NCBI GenBank assembly: GCA_900751995.1
Contig: CAADTP010000046.1
Location: forward strand, 19,232-83,231
Source of the DNA: Lachnospiraceae bacterium
GTDB taxonomy: Bacteria > Bacillota > Clostridia > Lachnospirales > Lachnospiraceae
Length of the DNA stretch: 64,000 bases
Direction: 5' to 3'
Below, piece by piece: positions 60,839 through 64,000 of this stretch (its first letter is position 1; each line of letters starts with the position of its first letter). A model generated the notes under the pieces. It was not told the origin of the DNA, searched no databases, and worked only from the letters and a program-made list of their open reading frames with translations. The translations under genes were made by a program, and so were the position numbers.

Positions 60839-62635
60839 ATGGCAAAGAGCAGATTAGTAGGCAGCTATCCGGTTATCGGTATCAGACCAACCATCGACGG
60901 ACGTAGAGGAGCCCTCGATGTAAGAGGATCTCTGGAAGATCAGACTATGAACATGGCCAAATCCGCAGCAAAGCTTTTCGAGGAGAACCTGAAATATTCA
61001 AATGGTGAGCCTGTAAAAGTTGTTATTGCTGATACCACCATCGGACGTGTTGGTGAGAGCGCTGCATGTGCGGATAAATTCCGTAAAGAGGGTGTAGATA
61101 TCACTCTTACAGTTACACCATGCTGGTGCTACGGAGCTGAGACCATGGATATGGATCCACAGACCATCAAGGCTGTATGGGGATTCAACGGAACAGAGAG
61201 ACCTGGTGCTGTATATCTGGCATCCGTTCTTGCTACACATGCACAGAAGGGCCTTCCAGCATTCGGTATCTACGGACATGACGTTCAGGAAGCTGACGAC
61301 ACATCCATTCCGGAAGACGTTAAAGAGAAACTGTTAAGATTCGGTCGTGCAGCAGTTGCAGCTGCATCCATGAGAGGTAAATCCTACCTGCAGATCGGTT
61401 CTGTAACAATGGGTATTGGCGGATCTATCATCGATTCTGATTTCATCGAGTCCTATCTCGGAATGAGAGTTGAGTCTGTTGATGAGGTAGAGATCATCCG
61501 TCGTATGACAGAGGGTATCTACGATCACGAAGAGTTTGAGAAAGCTCTCAAATGGGCAAAAGAGACCTGCAAGATCGGCTGGGACAAGAACCCGGAAGAG
61601 CTTCAGTTCTCACCAGAGAAGAAAGAGGAGCAGTTCGAGTTTGTTGTTAAGATGGCAGTTATCATCAAAGAGCTGATGAACGGCTGTGATAATCTTGCTC
61701 CGGAATTCTCCGAGGAAGCAATCGGACACAATGCTCTTGCAGCTGGATTCCAGGGCCAGAGACAGTGGACAGACTTCTATCCGAACGGTGACTTCGCAGA
61801 GGCTATGCTGAACACATCCTTCGACTGGAATGGCGCTCGTGAGCCGTACATCCTTGCTACAGAGAACGACGTTCTCAACGGACTTGGAATGCTGTTCATG
61901 AAACTTCTTACAGGACGTGCTCAGATCTTCGCTGATGTTCGTACATACTGGAGCCCGGAGGCAGTTAAGAAAGCTACAGGATATGACCTTGAGGGTGTTG
62001 CCAAAGAAGCTGGCGGATTCCTTCATCTGATCAACTCCGGTGCTGCTTGTCTGGATGCTAACGGACAGGCTAAAGAGGCTGACGGAACACCAGTTATGAA
62101 ACAGTGGTGGGATGTTACAGAGGCAGACCAGAAAGCAATCATGGACAATACAGAGTGGTGTATGGCCGACAACGGATACTTCCGTGGAGGCGGATACTCC
62201 AGCCGTTATGAGACACGTGCTCAGATGCCTGCAACTATGATCCGTCTGAACCTTGTAAAAGGACTTGGACCGGTTCTTCAGATCGCAGAGGGATGGACAG
62301 TAGCCCTTCCGGAAGAGGTATCTGACAAGCTCTGGAAACGTACAGATTACACATGGCCATGTACATGGTTCGCTCCAAGATGCGATGGCAAAGAGGGACC
62401 GTTCAAAACAGCTTACGATGTAATGAACAACTGGGGTGCTAACCACGGTGCGATCTCCTACGGACACATCGGTGCAGACCTGATCACAATGTGCTCTATG
62501 CTGAGAATACCGGTATCCATGCACAACGTTCCTGAGAAGGATATCTATCGTCCGGCAGCTTGGAACGCATTCGGTATGGAAAAAGAGGGTGCAGACTTCC
62601 GCGCTTGCAAGAACTATGGACCACTTTACAAATAA
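60839..62635 (+). CDS. fucI: L-fucose isomerase
   Basis: A 598-residue Mn-dependent enzyme converting L-fucose to L-fuculose, the entry step to the aldolase at 43964. The protein begins GSYPVIGIRPTIDGRRGALDVRGSLE, which is characteristic of FucI, and has VTPCWCYGAETMDMD, FGIYGHDVQEADDTSIPEDV and the metal/active-site region SFDWNGAREPYILATENDVLNGLGMLF. Length agrees with the family (about 590). Strong AGGAGGTAATTGTTACT ribosome site. A -10-like TATAAT lies near 60746 with no good -35, as expected for AraC activation. L-fuculokinase is not in the window. Confidence 0.96.
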   Translation: MAKSRLVGSYPVIGIRPTIDGRRGALDVRGSLEDQTMNMAKSAAKLFEENLKYSNGEPVKVVIADTTIGRVGESAACADKFRKEGVDITLTVTPCWCYGAETMDMDPQTIKAVWGFNGTERPGAVYLASVLATHAQKGLPAFGIYGHDVQEADDTSIPEDVKEKLLRFGRAAVAAASMRGKSYLQIGSVTMGIGGSIIDSDFIESYLGMRVESVDEVEIIRRMTEGIYDHEEFEKALKWAKETCKIGWDKNPEELQFSPEKKEEQFEFVVKMAVIIKELMNGCDNLAPEFSEEAIGHNALAAGFQGQRQWTDFYPNGDFAEAMLNTSFDWNGAREPYILATENDVLNGLGMLFMKLLTGRAQIFADVRTYWSPEAVKKATGYDLEGVAKEAGGFLHLINSGAACLDANGQAKEADGTPVMKQWWDVTEADQKAIMDNTEWCMADNGYFRGGGYSSRYETRAQMPATMIRLNLVKGLGPVLQIAEGWTVALPEEVSDKLWKRTDYTWPCTWFAPRCDGKEGPFKTAYDVMNNWGANHGAISYGHIGADLITMCSMLRIPVSMHNVPEKDIYRPAAWNAFGMEKEGADFRACKNYGPLYK

Positions 62636-62662
62636 ATCATATTGTTAAGATAACGGAATATC

Positions 62663-62698
62663 AAATCCTCCGGCATGCATGTGCCGGAGGATTTTTTT
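62663..62698 (+). terminator. Intrinsic terminator after fucI
   Basis: AAATCCTCCGGCA (62663-62675) pairs with TGCCGGAGGATTT (62682-62694), followed by further T residues. Confidence 0.93.
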
Positions 62699-62796
62699 GT
62701 GCCATAGTATATGGATAGTTGGGAAATATACTGTTCGGATCTACGGAAAAAAGTTATAATAGAAAAAGATATATATGAATACGGGAGGTTACGTAG

Positions 62797-63831
62797 ATGA
62801 AATATATACAGCTGAACAATACAGAGCTGAACATCAGTCCTATCTGCCTCGGAACAGCAGGATTTGGAGATAAATCAGACCTGGAAAAAAGCTTTGAGAT
62901 TCTGAATGCCTTTGTATGGGCAGGCGGAAATTTTATTGATACGGCAAATGTCTATTGCAAATGGCTAAAAGGACATGGAAACTGCAGTGAGCAGATCATA
63001 GGAAAATGGCTGAAAGAGAGTGGCATGCAGGGAAAAGTTATTGTGGCAACGAAGGGCGCGCACTATTCCTTTGAGGATCCAGGCCGCAGCAGAGTGAACA
63101 AAGAAGATATCCGCATGGACCTGGATGAGAGCTGCCGCACACTGGGAAAAGATGAGATGGATTTTTACTGGCTTCACAGAGATGATCCGGAGAAACCGGC
63201 GGAGGAAATCGTGGATATTCTGGAAGAATTGAAAAAAGAAGGCCGGATCCGTTATTATGGATTTTCCAATTACCGCACAGAGAGGCTGAAAGAAATTGCT
63301 CAGTGTCTGAGAGAACGAAATCTTTCAGGGATCACAGCAGTATCCAATCAGTGGAGTCTTGCAGGAATCAATCCCGGAGGAAATACAAATCCGGATCCTA
63401 CACTTGTGGAGTTTTCCAGGGAAGAATATCAGTGGCACTGTGAGACAGGCGCTGCTGCCGTTCCGTTTTCTTCCACTGCAATGGGATTTTTTTCAAAACT
63501 TCAGAAAATGGGGCTTTCCTTTACAGATGCAGAGGTGGATGCATCCTGGATGCGGGAGAAGGAAACACAGATCACAGGTCTTTCAGAAAGTATGAAAAGA
63601 TCCTACTGGAACGAGACAAACTTTCGTACCTATCAGAAGCTGTTAAAGCTGCAGAAAGAAACCGGCCACAGCCTGCAGGCCCTGTCTTTGGCATACTTTT
63701 TCCATCAGCCATTCCAGACTGTGCCTGTAACCGGTGTCAGCAATCCTTCACAGCTAAAAGATGTACTGGATGCCTGTGAGATCGACCTTGCACCGGAACT
63801 GTTCGGAGGCTGGGTGAGTGCAGGAGGATGA
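62797..63831 (+). CDS. Aldo/keto reductase, possible lactaldehyde reductase
   Basis: A 344-residue NADPH-type reductase of the aldo/keto reductase superfamily. It has LNISPICLGTAGFGD near the start, FIDTANVYCKWLKGHGNCSEQIIGKWLKE (Asp/Tyr of the catalytic set), VATKGAH (catalytic Lys), YWLHRDDP (catalytic His) and VPVTGVSNPSQL near the end. Next to fucI it may reduce L-lactaldehyde to 1,2-propanediol, the substrate for the microcompartment, or act on other sugar aldehydes. This role is inferred from position only. GGGAGGTTACGTAG precedes the ATG. Confidence 0.87.
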   Translation: MKYIQLNNTELNISPICLGTAGFGDKSDLEKSFEILNAFVWAGGNFIDTANVYCKWLKGHGNCSEQIIGKWLKESGMQGKVIVATKGAHYSFEDPGRSRVNKEDIRMDLDESCRTLGKDEMDFYWLHRDDPEKPAEEIVDILEELKKEGRIRYYGFSNYRTERLKEIAQCLRERNLSGITAVSNQWSLAGINPGGNTNPDPTLVEFSREEYQWHCETGAAAVPFSSTAMGFFSKLQKMGLSFTDAEVDASWMREKETQITGLSESMKRSYWNETNFRTYQKLLKLQKETGHSLQALSLAYFFHQPFQTVPVTGVSNPSQLKDVLDACEIDLAPELFGGWVSAGG

Positions 63832-63897
63832 TATAAGTAACTAAATATATTGTAAAAAGATATTAAATGTGTTTAAATGTACTTATGGAGGTATATT

Positions 63898-64000
63898 ATG
63901 AACACATCAAATATCACAAATTATAAACCAAAAGATTTTGCTGAATTATTAGGTGTTTCTGTAAAAACGCTTCAGAGATGGGACAGAGAGGGAATCTTAA
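63898..64000 (+). mobile_element. Start of IS607-family serine recombinase (TnpA), cut by window end
   Basis: The first 34 codons read as a MerR-like helix-turn-helix: NYKPKDFAELLGVSVKTLQRWDREGIL. This is the typical N-terminus of IS607-type TnpA resolvases, in which it recognises the element ends. GGAGGTATATT precedes the ATG. The local sequence from 63830 becomes AT-rich, consistent with a mobile element boundary. The catalytic part and any tnpB lie outside the window, so intactness cannot be judged. Confidence 0.75.

Overview
The window looks like chromosomal DNA of a gut Lachnospiraceae bacterium close to Blautia or Roseburia. This is inferred from gene content: a glycyl-radical fucose microcompartment, FeoB with its Cys-rich partner, DUF1002 and DUF5685 proteins, GerMN protein, NlpC/P60 hydrolases with cell-wall-binding repeats, meso-diaminopimelate dehydrogenase, moderate GC content and strong AGGAGG ribosome sites. 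Genus is not proven by the sequence. No rRNA, tRNA or CRISPR array was recognised.

Layout. 1-1341: end of feoB, a FeoB-associated Cys-rich membrane peptide and a membrane-anchored heavy-metal-associated protein. 1469-13629: the most unusual region, a single-strand cluster reading nifH-like, nifD-like, nifK-like, hypF, hypC, hypD, hypE, a TM1266-family ACT protein, then a second nifH-like, nifD-like, nifK-like set. It has its own consensus promoter and a leader of about 300 nt that ends in an intrinsic terminator before the first gene. The Hyp proteins build the Fe(CN)2CO group of [NiFe]-hydrogenases, but no hydrogenase subunit, no nickel-insertion gene (hypA, hypB), no nifB and no recognisable nifE or nifN is present. 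The two nitrogenase-like sets may be an enzyme plus a maturase or scaffold that uses a Hyp-made iron cofactor. This is inference.

13673-21927: housekeeping and envelope genes: a YdcZ transporter, a ComEA-like lipoprotein, an OmpR/PhoB-type two-component pair, a GerMN protein, ComEC and an FAD oxidoreductase. 22189-28335: an operon behind a cobalamin riboswitch, encoding an exported CbiK-type chelatase, an exported NEAT-like repeat protein and a BtuFCD-like ABC importer. 28508-38313: DUF1002 protein, rRNA methyltransferase, a DUF5685/J-domain group, diaminopimelate dehydrogenase and two secreted NlpC/P60 hydrolases. 38515-39270: a second cobalamin riboswitch ahead of a small Cys-rich protein. 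A PHP-family phosphoesterase lies on the opposite strand.

40326-55631: a bacterial microcompartment locus for fucose (or rhamnose). Fuculose-phosphate aldolase makes lactaldehyde. A reductase makes 1,2-propanediol, a B12-independent glycyl radical dehydratase makes propionaldehyde, and PduP, PduL and alcohol dehydrogenases split it to propionyl-phosphate and propanol inside a shell of four BMC-H, one BMC-T and one BMC-P proteins. A DeoR regulator lies within the locus, and PduO closes it. 55742-59170: secreted Ig-like protein and RecQ-type helicase. 59785-63831: AraC regulator divergent from fucI, then an aldo/keto reductase. The right edge opens an IS607-type element.

A dispersed intergenic repeat of about 35-85 bp with a GCGGAT...ATCCGC hairpin occurs at least three times clearly and probably six times.
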